Under the pieces are notes generated by a model, which was not told the DNA's origin, ran no database searches, and saw only the letters and a program-made list of their open reading frames with translations. A program made the translations under genes and the position numbers. A DNA stretch of 64,000 nt from NCBI GenBank assembly GCA_026686845.1, contig JAIVEN010000018.1, positions 12,185,001-12,249,000 on the forward strand, in the 5' to 3' direction. This document shows, in pieces, positions 45,205 to 59,276 of this stretch; position 1 is the first letter of the stretch, and every line of letters starts with the position of its first letter. Source of the stretch: Adenanthera pavonina. Its lineage: Eukaryota; Streptophyta; Magnoliopsida; Fabales; Fabaceae.

Positions 45205-46861
45205 TATTAGATAAGCTAGCTTCCCAAAAGGGGGGTGAATTGGGAAGATCAAAATTTTCTGCAAAAGTCAAGCGTATAATGAAGATAAACAATATTGTAA
45301 AATAGAGTACAATATAATAGCAATGTAAGAGCAGTAAAGGAGAAGGATTGACACAGATGTTTATCTTGGTTCAGTCTCTCTATCTTGACCTACGTCCAGT
45401 CCCCAAGCAACTACTTGAGATTTTCAACTATCCTGCAAGAATTCAATGGGCTTCTTGCAATTGCCTCAGTACAGCTTTGATGCTCTGTTCTTAGAGCTTA
45501 CAAGTTCTCTTTCTGCACTCTAGCCAAGTGCTTCCCAAATCTCTTGTGATTTTCCTTCATAAGAAAATCTTTCTTCCAAATGAAGATAAGATTGATTGCA
45601 AAAGAATGAACTCTCTAATTCAGAGTGTATATGAAAGTTTAAGTGCAGAAGACTGAAGTATGAGAGTAAAAGACTTTGAGTTGAGAATTTGACAGAGTTT
45701 CAGTATATACAATGTTAAAATTGTTACTCACAACTTCAAATGATGTTATATTTATAGATTTAGGTCTTAACTATACGTTAGAGACAAAATCTATCCCTTG
45801 GAAAAGTTACCCAATGGTTACTCTGAAAAACTATCCACTCACCAACCACATTTAATGCTTCTGACAATCAAAGTTTGAATTTTGGTTGATCAATAGACGA
45901 ATTTCGCAGAGACCAAATGCTAAAGACTTCAACGTTAAATTTCAAAGTTTGTCTGTTGTAAAGCAAAGTTCGAATTTTCATCATTGAGAAATTTTTCTGT
46001 GTTGAATCATACGAATTTTCAAGTTAAAAAGTTCTTCTTAAAAGTATGAACAGTAGTCCCAAATTGCTATAGTGCCTTCGAAGTTCGAATTTTGGTGCCC
46101 AAAATTCGTCTGTCAGTGGGCAGCTCAATGAGGCACAGTAGTTCGTCTTTTTTAAATTCGAATTTTCAAGATTCAAAGTTCGTCTGTCAGAAAGAACTCT
46201 TATCAGACTTAGTTCAAAATTTGAATTTCTAAATACCAATATTCGTATGACAACAGATTATTGTAACAGACTTGCAAGCTTTGTTTCTGAAATTTGAATT
46301 TTCAATATCAAAGTTCGTCTGTCAGTGGGCTATCTTGGAACTCTTTTTAAACTTTGTTTTCAGATAAACTTTGACATCCTCAAATGAATTTTTCATTTTT
46401 CATGAATTGTGTTTTGTCAGAAATTCAAATTTTCAAAAGCTAAAGTTCATCTATTAGAGAAGGCTCTTATCAGACTTGTTTCAAAATTCAAATTTTTGCA
46501 GTCAAAGTTTGTCTGTCAGAGAAGGCTCTTTTCAGACTTGTTCATTTTCAATTCAAAATTCGAATTTCCAAAGCTAAAGTTCGAATTTTTAAAACAACAT
46601 ATCAGTATTAACCTTTCAAACTTCGTCTGTTGATGGGTGTTTTTCAAATATTTCATGAATTAGCATAGAATCATAGTTTTAAAACATCTTTTTGCCAATT
46701 CAAAGTCTTTTCCTCAATTTAAACACTGTTAGAGATTCTACATCTATTCTTGTGCTGGTTTTTCTTGAATTTCTTTACTTGAGATCTTTTGTGCACCTTT
46801 GATATCTTCTCTCCAAGCTCTTGAAGGTTGGTTTGAAATCATCAAAATACTTGATTCAACA
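45205..46861 (-). repeat. solo LTR A6 (family A, 1657 bp), older, imperfect TSD
   Basis: The left end reads TATTAGATAAGC where TGTTAG is expected. The right end is GATTCAACA. Flanks ATTTC (45200-45204) and ATTCC (46862-46866) differ at one base. A mutated terminal dinucleotide plus an imperfect duplication point to an older insertion than A4, A5 or A7. Same subfamily as the element 1 LTR. Confidence 0.88.
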
Positions 46862-48482
46862 ATTCCAATCATATCCCTTGCAGCTGCAAATCACGCCACT
46901 CTAAGGGTATTTTCATCCAAAATACTTCATAATTTTATCAGTCCAAAATAACATTTACTGATAAGTTTTACCTATATTGATTAATTACTTTTACCATAAT
47001 TTTCTCTCACTTGGTACATGATTATTCTAAATTTTGATTTTAGACTAAACTCATTATCTTGTCCCAAAATATATTTGGATGGGGTTCACATATCATTGCT
47101 ATCTCTGTACTGCATTTTGTGGGACCCATAATTCTTTTTTCGGTATAATAATTACTTTTTGACTTTCAGCACTAACTATAAATTAATATCAACTTAGTTA
47201 GCCTCTAAGCAGCATTCCATTGGGCTTGGCTTATAGCGAGCTATGTTTTGACAGGAATTTTCCTAATTATGAAAATACCCTTGACTCGAAATAAAACTAT
47301 AATTTTAAATTCTTTCGAGTTCTTTTTTGTAATTTCTGCTATGGACTAATTTGCATGAAATTCTTTCCTCTAGAGAAAAAAAAATAATATTCTCAATTTT
47401 CCTTCTAACCTGGAAAAATGAATTTTTCCCCTTGAGCCTAGTAAAAAATATAAATACTTATTCTTTCAGGTACTTTCTCTTAATTTCTAGTTAAATTCTA
47501 GAATTAATTTCTGCTAAAGACCTAATTTGCAATTTATCTCAATTAAGGTCCAAACATAATTTCTTCTAATAATCATATGGGAAATTAATTACAATTGGGG
47601 ATCAAACCTGTAAAATTATCATCTTACGTCTTTTTTCTATTTTTTTATGCATCACATACCATATTCACATATCTCTATATACATAGTGGCATTTTTCATC
47701 CAATTTGGGGGATATTACATTCTTCAGACATCCACTTGTTTCTTGCTCTCTGAAACTTTTTAGCTTCTTAACTCTCCAATATAATTGCTGGACATCCAAG
47801 GGATGAAAGAGATCTAATAGCAAAAATTAATCATGGTTATTTGCCTTATCCTTAGTTAATTCAACAACTTCCTCCTTATGTTTTCATTAACTAATTAAAT
47901 AATCAATTTACCATGTGGGAAGCTACTGTATCACACCAACTAAGGGAGGGATTTGTCAAAAATACTGCATATTTTTCCCAGTCTAGATATATTTTGTATC
48001 AATTAATTTTACTTAGACTGGTAAAGTTATTTTTGCAGTATTTTATTACTTTATAGATATAGAATTAATCTATATTTGAATCTGTGTTTACTTAATTATC
48101 TTGTTCCAAAAAGGGTTTATGTGGTATCCACATATTTTTCCTCATACTTTTCTGTCTTTTGTGGAGCCCACAATGCCTCCTTTTTCTATATACGGTTACT
48201 TTTGTCTCTTGACACTAAACTTTTCTTTACATTAAATCAATCAACCTCTATGCAATATACCATTGGGTCTAGCATTTCATGAGCTTTGTTGTGACAATAA
48301 TATTTATTCTTTCAGGTATTTTTTTATAATTTATCCAAGGGACCAAATTTTAAATAAGTACTTTTTATGCTTTTCATACTATACTTTCAATTTGCTCTAT
48401 TTTTTAATCTCAACCTCCCGACTATCTAATATTAAATCATTATGCTCAGCTCGTCATGAGCTTCAATTCAAGAGGTATATTG
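46862..48482. repeat. family C repeat, end of unit 3 and a third gypsy-LTR-like terminus copy
   Basis: 46867-47719 ends GGGGATATTACA and matches 42528-43486 in order ('atacttcataattttatc', 'ccattgggcttggcttat'). 47720-48482 is another copy ('aaaatactgcatattttt', 'ccattgggtctagcattt') that continues after the family-B LTR at 52938 and ends GGAATGTTACA at 53215. Non-coding. Confidence 0.45.
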
Positions 48483-51400
48483 TGTAAGGTTTAGTATAAC
48501 ATAAGTTTTGATGATAACAAATGTAGAGTAATAAGGAACAAATGCATCATATGTATATAATGTTCCTTAAAGAAGTAAAATGTGCATTAGCATATATTTA
48601 GTTATAGTTATAATATATATATCATGCTATGTGGAAATATATCAACTATACTTTTACAATGAATAACATAAGTTGGATATATAAACTGGACTAATTACTT
48701 GATTTGTAAGTGTAAAATATTAAATGTAGGTTGTTAGCAAGGCTGACTTCCCAAGAGGGGGGTGAATTGGGAAGATTGAAATTTTTCTGCACAAAGTGAA
48801 GTGGGTGAAGAGATCACAGTGTAATGAAAACAACAAGTAAAACAGAGCAAGTTGATAAGTAAGGATAAGGAGAGAAAGACTCAGTGATTTATCCTGGTTC
48901 GGTCTATCCTCTTGACCTACGTCCAGTCCCCAAGAAACCTCTTGAGATTTATCCACTATATAGCAAGAATTTCAACGGGCTTCTTGCTAATGCCACAGTA
49001 CACGAGTATGCTCTGTTTCTGAGCTCTCTCAAACTCTCCAAGCACTTTCTCTATGTGCTTCCCAGTCCCCTTGTGAATTCCCCTCACAAGTAAATCTATC
49101 TTCCAGATGAAGAGTAGATAGTTTACAAAGATATAACTCTCTTGAATAGAGTAGATATGAAGGTTAAAGTACAGATAATGAAGTTGAGAGGGTAAAGGCT
49201 TTTGAGAAGAAGATTCAGCAGAAATTTGGTATTAATAAGTTTGATTCGTTACCCACAACTTCAAATGATGTTGTATTTATAGATTTAGGTCTCAAATATC
49301 CGTTAGAGACTAAATCTATCCGTTGGGGAAGTTATCCAACGGTTACTCTGAAAAACTATCCGTTTACCAACCGCATTTAATGTTTCTGACATACTGAAAT
49401 TCGAATTTTGGTTGGTCAACAGACGAATTTCGAAGGAACCGAAGATTAAAGCTTCCAACATTACAGCACGAAGTTCGTCTGTCCATGAAGTGAAATTCGA
49501 ATTTTGAAGCTTACAAAACATTTTCACAATGTGACATACGAATTTTCAAGAAGAAAGTTTTTCGGTTAAGTGTGAACAGTGTTTTTAATTTTCTACAGTG
49601 CCTTCAAAATTCGAATTTTGGAACCCCAAAATTCGTCTGTCCCTTGAACGTTTAAAGAGGCATAGTAGATTACTTTCTTCGAAATTCAATTTTTGAAAGG
49701 GTGAAATTCGTCTGTCAGAGAGACTATTTTCAGACTAATTTCATCATTCGAATGTTGCAAGTTCTCATCATTCGTATGTCAATATTTTACTTTAACAGAC
49801 TCAAGAACTTAGCTTCTGAAATTCAAATTTTAATGTTCAAAGTTCGTCTGTCATAAAGCAGTTTTGAGACTTAAATCATTCTTGATCTCAGATGAACTTT
49901 ATCAAACTTTCAGATGAATTTCTTCTATTTTCTCAAGTTTTGTTTTGTCTGAAATTCAAATTTTGAAGACTCAAAGTTCGTCTGTTGCAAAGAAGCTTCT
50001 TTCAGACTTATATAAAAATTCGAATGTTAGAAGTTCAAAATTCGTCTGTCAGAGAGCATTTATCAAACTCAATTTGATTTTGATTTCAGATGCATTTTAT
50101 CATAGTTTCAGACGAATTTCTTTGGTTTTCACAAACTTCATTTTACTTGAAATTCGAATTTTGAGAGTGTGAAGTTCGTCTGTTACCAGAAAAGCTTCTT
50201 TCAGACTAGATGAAAATTTGAATTTTGAACAACCAAAATTCGTCTGACAGAGAGTCATCTCTTCAGACTTAATCAGTTTTAGCTCGAAATTCGAATGTTC
50301 AAAGGCAAAGTTCGAATTTCAAACTTGACAGTTCAGTTTAAACTTTCAACCTTCGTCTGTTTGTGGGTGTTTTCCAAATGTTTCAAGATTTAACATAAAA
50401 TCAAAGTTTGAAAATATCTTTTCTTCAAATCAAAATCTTTTACCCAATCATAGCAAAAACTAAAACTCTACAAAAGATCTAACAGCAAATACTCATAAAA
50501 TCTTCACTTGAAATAGCTTTGATCTCCTTTGATATCTTCAATCCAAGCTCTTGAGTGTTGGTTTAGAATCATCAAAACTCTTGATTCAACATAGGTTGGT
50601 CCAAGTAAGAAGAGTGAGCATTGGAATACAGAAATGGAAATCAATATCATGCCTCACTCAAGAAAGAAGAAAAGAAAGGATACTCCAAAAATGGAAGATC
50701 AGAAGGGTGCCAAGAAGGAAATGACCAAATGGAAGTGGAACTCAACATTTAAAAACCTAGTCACTAGGTATATTTTGTTTTCACTTAGATCTTGAGGTGA
50801 GATTAATCTTTGAAAATTACTTAATCTTGCTACCATATGTTTTAAATGAGTTAGATTAAGTAAATCTGATATTAGCATATGTTAGATTTGAAAAACTCTG
50901 ACTGACTAACAAATTTTGAGAAGTTAAACTTCATATACTTTGTGAAAATGCGAACTTTACTGACTGAAATTTTAAGTTCCAGAAATATCACCTCTGACAG
51001 ACAAATTTTAAGTGTTGAAATTCGAATTTCAAGTCAAGCATAGTTAGTTAAATGTGCAAAATTTGTCTGAAGTCATGACAAAGTTTATCTAATAATTAAG
51101 CATTAAAAGGGTTCAAAAACATTCCATCTGACATATGAATTTTAGATTTCAAAATTCAAACTTTAGAATAAAACTCAATAATTTACAATTGCATTTGATT
51201 AACTCAAGAAGTTTTGGGTGTCAAAGTAACATATCCTTACTTTTAAACATAGTGAAATCTGGTTTTCAAGAATCTAGAGTTTGACCTTTGATTAGTATTT
51301 TTAATACATCTCTCAAAATACATATGGATTTGATGTAAAAATCATTTCATATGAAACTAGACTTAATAAGCTTTTCAAAGAAGGTTTCACTCAAAATAAA

Positions 51401-52937
51401 GGTCATATGAAAAACCTTTGGTCATTTAAATCTGAGTAGTAAGATATGGATTTTCAGTTTTAACCTCCTATCATTATTTTGATCATATCTCATAGAATAC
51501 ATTTTTTTTTTGAAGTGAAACTTGTTGCATTTGAAAGTAGACATTGAGAGACTTCCAACTATAAGTCATTTGCTTAATTTGGAGTTAAAATGAGAGAGTT
51601 ATAGCTTCTACAAAATTGTTTACAGTACAAAGTTCGAAGTTACAGAGGTTCTGCCACTGATAGACGAATTTCGGGCTTCCAAAATTTGAATTTCGAAGAG
51701 AACCTTTGTGTCATGTTGAGCTTGCCATTGATAGATGAATTTTGGCTTATGAAATTCAAACTTCAAGTTTAACAGACGAATTTTGGCTTTCAAAATTTGA
51801 ATTTCGAAACTCCAGAATGTGAAAATACTTTTGGAATAGCCAACAGACATATTTCCATATCTAAAATTTGAACTTCAAGTATAACAAATGAATTTTGGAT
51901 TTGAAAATTTGAATTTCGAATCCCCAGAATGTGAAAATACTTCTATAACAGCAAACAGACAAATTTCCACATCCAAAATTTGAATTTTGAAATGAAGAAC
52001 TTGTGCCATATTGAGTTGCTCACTGACAAACGAATTTTGGGTACCAAAATTTGAACTTCGAAGGCACTGTAGTAATATGGAACAACTGTTCACATTTACC
52101 AAAAGAACTTTAAACTTGAAAATTCATATATTCCAACATAGAAACATTTTTCAAAGATGAAAACTCGAATTTTGCTTTAGAATAGACAAACTTCGAAGTT
52201 CAACGTTAAAGTCTTTAACTTATAGTCTCTGCAAAATTCATCTGTTGGCACCCAAAATTCAAATTTTAGAGTGTCAACGCATTAAATATGGTTGGTGAAT
52301 GCTAGTTTTACAGAGTAATTGTTGGGTAACGTCTCTAACGCTAGATCTTGTGTCTAACGTCTAGTTACACCACAAATCTATAAATAAAACATCATTTGAA
52401 CTTATGGTTTAAGAGAGTTTATGTGAAAATGTTGCAACAATTTGTAAAATCTTTCTATCTCAGCATTGTTTGAAAAACTCACCTCAATAGAGTGAGCTTT
52501 CAATATATTATCTACTCTTCAAGAGAGTTTTCATTCTGTAAACTTTTTTTTTACATATTCTGAGTAGAATCTTAGTGTAGGGAAACACTAAGAGATTTTC
52601 ACATCTTGTAAGGGTGTGTGGAGAGAGGCTTCACAAGTGCCTTCTGAAACTTGTGGGATGTACTGAGGCTTCACAGGTACCCGGATAAAACCTGTGGAAT
52701 ATAGTAGAAAATCCCAAGTGGTGGCTTGGGTACTGAATGTAGGTCAAGTGGTTGGGCTGAACCAATATAAATTGTTGTGTATTATTCTTCATCTTCTTTA
52801 TTCAGTTGTTGCACACAACTCTTTCTATTTATACCGGTTTTGCTGCACTCTTAGTGAAATTGGGTTGTGATCCAAAAAGAGCAAAAATTTTGCATCACTC
52901 AATTCACTCCCCTCTTGGGTGACCAGCCAACTTAACA
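48483..52937 (+). repeat. family-B solo LTR (about 2.59 kb), split by solo LTR A7
   Basis: TGTAAGGTTTAG (48483) to CAACTTAACA (52937). It matches the reverse complement of 13154-15663 over its length, for example 'gaccagccaac', 'ttgggttgtgatccaaaaa' and 'aagttttgatgat'. Flanks TATTG (48478-48482) and TATTA (52938-52942) are an imperfect 4/5 duplication. No internal region follows at either side, so it is a solo LTR, inserted in a family C repeat. A TATA-like 'ctataaataaaacatc' is near 52379. Confidence 0.85.
48732..50591 (-). repeat. solo LTR A7 (family A, 1860 bp), TSD TAGGT
   Basis: TGTTAGCAAGGC...GATTCAACA with TAGGT at 48727-48731 and 50592-50596. It lies within the family-B LTR and is therefore younger than it. 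The sequence is close to the A2 LTRs. Confidence 0.95.
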
Positions 52938-53216
52938 TATTACATAATTTCCAATTGTGGTTCTAGAATTAATTCCTACTAAAGACCTTTTTTGCTTTCT
53001 ATTCTAACTAAGGATAGAACATAATTTCTTCTAAGGATCATATAGGAAATTAATTCCAATTAAGGCGGCCAAGCATGTGAAATTACCAATTTGCCCCTTG
53101 TAGAATTTACAAAATATTTCACATGTGATATCTTTCCATTTCTACTTTTAAAACATTCCTATTTGGCATACCGTGGTCGCACTTTGAACATAGCCTTGAA
53201 AATCGGAATGTTACAA
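52938..53216. repeat. continuation of gypsy-LTR-like family C repeat
   Basis: Matches 47480-47719 ('ctagaattaattcctact', 'cataatttcttcta', 'ggaaattaattcca') and ends GGAATGTTACA. Right edge of the retrotransposon nest. Confidence 0.5.
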
Positions 53217-56200
53217 GTTCTATCTTCCTCTTGGATTATTTAATAATTTGCCCCTTGTATATATTCAACCATGCTCTACAAGTTTTGTGATCAACAAAAT
53301 ACAAATACTCCAATGTAATGAATCAAATTTTTACTAGCTGAACAAATTTTAGTTAGCTTGAAAAAAAAATGAAGAATGTGAACTTCAAAATTGAACAAAT
53401 TCGATCAAAGTCCTTTTTTTCTTCTCAAACAAAGGGAAAAAGATGAAGAAGCCCCCCAACCCCCCTCCTCATCATAAAAGTAGATTGGATAAGATTTACA
53501 TAGAGCCGTTGTATTTTCATTAATGAAAACAAGTTTTTTACTTAAAAAATGAAAACAAAATTTTTTAAATTCAAAAGTTTTCAGATAATTCACTTTACTT
53601 TCATCAAATTGAAAATGGAAGTGAAAAAATTAATAAAGTATTATCTTATTTTTTTCAAAATGATATTTAAATCATATAATTTTTTCTATTATAAAATAAG
53701 CACAAATTTTATTAAAATTAATATACAATTGAAATATGATTAAAAAAAACTAATGTTTAATCAAAATTAAAAAATATGTTTTAAAATTATTTTTACTTTG
53801 GATTAAAAATGTAAATTTATTTTAGAATTTTTGCTTAAACTTTTCTTATATTGATCAAATAGATGTTTAATATTTATTGTATTATAACAATATTTTTATC
53901 AAAATAAATATATTATGACTTATCTTTTGCTATAGAAACAATTAAGGTAGAATATCTTTTGATTTTAAACATAAGAGTATAGATTACCAACATATGTCAA
54001 CTGTTGCAGTGATGGTAATTAGAAGAACAACAACTGCTTAGTAGATTCATCCAATTCAATTTAGATTAGTTAGTATTCATTGTGAATTTTAGAGATTGTG
54101 TCCATTTAGAAAGAGATAAAAAGGAAATAAAATAAGGAATTAGTAAAAATAATAGAGAAGATAGTCTTAGATATACTTTCATTCTTTTATGTCATTATTT
54201 GTCTTAAAGTACTATACATGTTTTTCATAAATTGTTCAAAGTATAATATGAACCGCATTATTCGTGACTTATATATGAAAAGTGGCCTTGTTATAGGTTT
54301 TTATCAATGTATCAAAAATCGGACCGGACTAGTGGAATTCAGAAGAAGAAACTGATGGAATTTAGAATCGGTAAAAAAATGGTGGAACCAGGCTTAAATT
54401 GTTGAAAACCAGTTGTGAATTAGTTCATAACTGGTTTGAACCGGTCATAATTTTTTATTTTTTAAATATTTTTAGTTTTTAAGATTAAATACTATTATTT
54501 TTAATACTAAATAGTATTACCTTTTTTATAAAGTTTTTTCTTTGTACATTATAATATTTTATAAACATTATTATAATACATAATTATTAATAATGATAAA
54601 TTTACTTGACAAATAATATAAAAATATAATATTAATATACTATTTTGAATTTAAAATATAATTATGGATTAATATTGACTTATTTAGATTTTAATATTTG
54701 GCTATGAAGTTTATTAGTAATATTTTTTAAAAATATAGAACATATAAAATTAAAAAATTATTAATTTTATTGCTATTGATTTGATTATGATTCAATCATA
54801 GTTGAAATATTAAACCTTAAATGAGTGTCTCCACTGGTTCGATTTTTAATATCTTAATTTTTATTATAGATTAATATATTATTTATGTATGACGTATTAG
54901 TAGGAAGAATATTAAAAATCTTCTGAATTTTTTTTTTGAAATTACAAAACCCATTAAAAGATAGCTCAAATGACTTAAGAATATACCTTAAAATTTCTTC
55001 TTTCAGCTCAGAAGGAAAAGATAACGATTACCAGTGTGGTATATATAAAAGACGCACTAGAGACAAGACATGGCCCAGCTGGAATCCCACTTCGAGTGTG
55101 CTTGTGTTTTCCATCATGCGGTCCATGTGAGATAGATTAAACCAACACCACATAAACAAAGAAGGTATTAGATTCAAAGGTAAACGGAAGAAAATAAAGT
55201 CGTAGAAAAGAAACATACTAAAAGAAGGCCAAGCTGAGAGCCTCAAGGGTCATATTCTGTTCCCACTAACTGTACGGACAGCTTTTCTTTCAGAATCCAA
55301 TGTCTCTACCATGAATTAACTACGACAAAAAAGACAAAACACAATACAGTAAAGGTAGTTGAAAATTCACCATGAATTGGAAGTCTCTAGAAGTTTTGAG
55401 AAAGTTGAGAAACTAGAGAGTAGTGGGAAGTTAACATAAAATAAGGAATCTTTCACTTAAAAAGCAAAATCATGATACAAATTATCGAGAAGCAAAAGTA
55501 TCACAAATTCACAATACATATTGGATGCTCCTTTAAGGCCATGCTCATCTTCAAATGAGCATGAAATGCTCATCTTTTTAACTTAGACCACCTAGATTAA
55601 AAGTGAATATATGGTCCAGATTTTATTTTATTTTTGAGGATAAGTGAATTTTCCTTAATAAAAAAATAATTTCCATTTATATTTCATTCTTATATGATAT
55701 ATATGTGTTTATATGTATTATGGATAATTTTACTCATTCGTTGATGAGTATAATAGCTGGAGCTTTGGAATTGAAAAAACATTGAGCTTAAGATGACCCA
55801 TTAATTTTTTTTTAAAAAAATATACTTATATTTACACTCTAGCTAAGAAATTTATTAATCATTTTCGATGACAAAATATTCTCAAATGAATTTAATTTTT
55901 TTGAAAAAAAAATCCTTAAAATCAGTATGAATTATATTTTAAATTTTGCCATGGTGTAAAATTAGATTTACCACCCTAAAATTTTCTTCATTATAAAAGT
56001 ATATAAGACTTGAAATATAAGATAATATTTTTCTTTATATAAAATAAAAATAGTAATATTTCAATTAAAATTAATTATAAGAGGCCACATAATATTTACG
56101 AGCCATTTTGTATGTACATTTTCCTCATATCCTGAGACTGATCCATAATTAATGATTGTTAAGCAGGATTTTTTTTTCGCCAACGGAAGCATTCTTTTAT

Positions 56201-58870
56201 AGTTAAATAAAATTAAAATCTAATTGTCTTTTTTCTTGGACCAAAACATCTAATTGTCATTTTACTTCTAAAATGTAAAAATATTATTTTTAAATTTGTA
56301 ATAACATTTTTGCAATTAAGTGGAAAATAAAATGAAATGAAATAAAATAAATAATAATTCTACTGTTATTCAACAATTAAAAACCAATTCTGTCTTACCA
56401 TAATGTATTGACGAGTTTTAGTTTAAGAACTTCAAAATATAAGTTCTCTTGTGTTAAATAAATGCATCATTTGGTTCCTACAATTTATACTCATTTTCGA
56501 AGAGATCCTTATACCTTAAAAGTTTATAAAGAACTCCCTACAATCTTTGTCGTTAGCTAAGTTAGTTCTTAAAGTTAAATCTATTTACAAAACAACCCTC
56601 AGAGTGCATTAATTGGTGACATTAAGATGTACATCTATATATATATATGATCTTTACGGCATTAAGATGCTCTTTCTGATGCACTGTTATAAATCTTCAT
56701 GTTCGGGTATATCTATTTGAATTATTGAAATGGAATTTTTGATAGGTCAAAAACACTGTAATAAACTTTATTGTATATAAATTGTAAATAATACAGCTTC
56801 CTATATTTTATATAATTTTTAAAGTTCAAAATACGATTCCACTGACTACGCCAAAAATAAACTATACAACTCAAATACCAGTGTCATTGTCATGTGAAGT
56901 GGGTTCAAACTACCTTAATTAGTTGGCAATCCCATATAAAGATTTTAAATTGTTCTTCTTTGTTCATGTGGATTTCCCATTTGGACCATTTAGATAAAAT
57001 GTGCATGATCTAGATTTTATTATTTTATTTTTTTGGTATAATTACTTATATTTTTAAAATAAAGTATTACTTTTTTATAATTTAATTGTTATAAGATTGA
57101 TATTATTTTGTATTCAGCATAATTTAAGATAAAAATTTTATCAAAAACTCATTAAAAAAAATTTGAACCATCCAAATCTCATCTAAATAGTTGATATGAG
57201 CTATGCACATAGTGTGCATATGTGCACAAAATCCATATTCTTTTAGTCTTTTCTTTTTTGGGTGAGAATTTTGTACTTCTTGAAAATCTCCAAATTCTAC
57301 TTCCTATTTTTTAGGGTAATAAAAGCTATATTGTACTTTATAATTTATTTACAACTGTATTGACTAAAATTAAAAATAGAACTCTTAGTGACTATGATGT
57401 GTAGATATATGTATGAGTATTGAATACAATATGGTATGATACCTTGAATATGACAAATTTTAAAATTTTAGAATACGGGGAACAAGATATATACATATAA
57501 AATTTATGTTTATATTCAACAAATTAATGTATCAGAGATAAAAATATACATATAATTTAAGTTTTAAACAAATATTTTAAAAGTGATATAAAGATATACA
57601 AAACAAGAAATAAAAAATTAAGTTTTCTATAAGATTTTAAGTTATTTTGGAACTTTTTAAATAAGAAAAACTAAGGATGCCTATATGATATATATCATAA
57701 AATATAATACAAGTATTATTTAATATATATCAAATACAGGTATGTCTGTCTTTTTTATTTAAATATTGGTGCAATAGAGCTTAGTGATGTCATGATTTAG
57801 ACCGAATAAATACACTACAGATTATGAATCATTGCTAATTAATATATAGCAATAATTGTAGAAAAATATATAGAAAAGAAATTAAATAAAGTTAATTTCT
57901 CAGCAGGATGGAAAAGAAAATGTATACATTAAGTATGGATGTAGCTTAATATTTTAAAGTTCGCATGATCAAAGTCTTCCTTTATTGTTTTTATCTCTGG
58001 TAACAAATTTTGTCATCACTAAATGTATACTTTGGTGACAATGCAACAATGGATTTGTCACTGATGAAAGTTTTTAGCTGCGACGTAACTTTTCAGTTCC
58101 AAGTCATCGATGAAAGTGTTTTTGTTATCCTTGTAATATATATATATCTTTCTTTCAAAAATGAAAATGTATTTAATCCAAGACAAAGTGAAATAAAAGT
58201 ATACTATATATGTTCAAGATAATTTTATTAATTATAATCTTTAAAAAAAAACTTTGCTGGGATTTACTACATGGATCAATCTTGAAATAATATGTTGTTA
58301 ATATATTATCCTTTATTTTGAAGAGGCTAATTTATAAATAAATAAATTTATGGGATCTGTGCATGGCACTAAGAATTAACCCTGATATTTATGAATTATG
58401 AGTAGATACTCAAATAGTTTGATAGTAGAGGCAGGATGAAGGGAAAAAAACCTAATCTAAAGGGACATTCGTGATCTCTTATCATCTGATGAATAACTGG
58501 TAAGCTAATAAATGGCTTGATTCATAGATCTAGAAACCCAAACAAAAGAACACAAAGCAAAGTTTCTATTCAGACTTAACGTATCTTTTTTTTTTTTTTG
58601 CGAAAGACTTAACGTATCAACATTACTGTTAATCAATGGAGAAATTTAAATAAAACATATATTTTTGTTACATATTTAAATGATGATTCATTTGTTTCTT
58701 TTATTTATATTAATAGAAAGATTGAATTCATTTTATAAAATAATTATTTATTTCATTCATTAGCATATCATTAAAATTAAAAGATTAAAATATTATAATA
58801 AAATATACAAACATTTTAGTTTTACCCAAAAAAACTGGATTATAATTCATTATTGTGTAGCAATTTAATC
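53217..58870. other. AT-rich intergenic DNA without recognisable genes
   Basis: About 5.6 kb. All open frames are short, with low-complexity products. Visible items are a C-run 'gccccccaacccccctcc' (53451-53468), an inverted-looking 'ccggaccgg...ccggtt' area at 54320-54445, TA microsatellites (56636-56648) and dispersed repeat D (57400-57780). I see no tRNA or other RNA gene. Confidence 0.55.
57400..57780. repeat. dispersed repeat D, copy 1
   Basis: Shares a colinear series of blocks with 63510-63880, including 'acaaattttaaa', 'tattcaacaaattaa', 'agttttaaa..a.tattttaaaagt', 'aacaagaaat', 'aagaaaaacta' and 'atattggtgcaa' (copy 2 'atatcggtgcaa'). No coding content. Probably a short transposon remnant. 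Confidence 0.5.
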
Positions 58871-58899
58871 GTAGCATTGAGGAAGTTACATCTTGATAT

Positions 58900-59260
58900 C
58901 AGCAATGGCTGACTTCTGGCTAGCAGTAACGAGCGCTTTTGGGGGTTGGATGAGAATATTCAAAATGGGAAGCGCGCTCACGTGACACCAACAGAAACGA
59001 CATCGTCTGGAGCCCAACAAAAGCAAAGTGGGGATGCAGCATCTTTAACTCCTCGCCCATTTGTGCTACGTGTGGTATTGAGATCTTCAGGATCCGTGGC
59101 CCAACTATTCAGAGCCCGGCTTTAGATATCTGTCCACGTCATCGTCTCCCAATCACATGTGGCATCCAACGTAACCACGTTCAAGGCCTCTATCCCATCA
59201 CGTCAGCATAGTGGGTCCCACATAATATCCTTCTTACTCCCTACCGATTCTATGCTCTTT
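58900..59260 (+). promoter_or_regulatory. candidate promoter region of the PRR gene (G-box, ACGT cores, TCP site)
   Basis: A less AT-rich stretch between AT-rich flanks. G-box CACGTG at 58979-58984. ACGT cores at 59068, 59136, 59169, 59177 and 59200, the second in CCACGTCA context. A perfect palindrome GTGGGTCCCAC at 59211-59221 fits the TCP-factor consensus. G-boxes are bound by bZIP and bHLH factors (including PIFs). TCPs such as CHE are known in clock regulation. That these sites control this gene is inferred from position. No evening element (AAAATATCT) was seen here. Confidence 0.5.
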
Positions 59261-59276
59261 TTTTTTTTTTTTTTGA

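Noticed and set aside
54320..54445. CCGG-rich inverted-looking sequence as a possible hAT or other DNA transposon
   Set aside because: No convincing terminal repeats or target duplication by eye. A similar motif at 12572 is too short to support a family.
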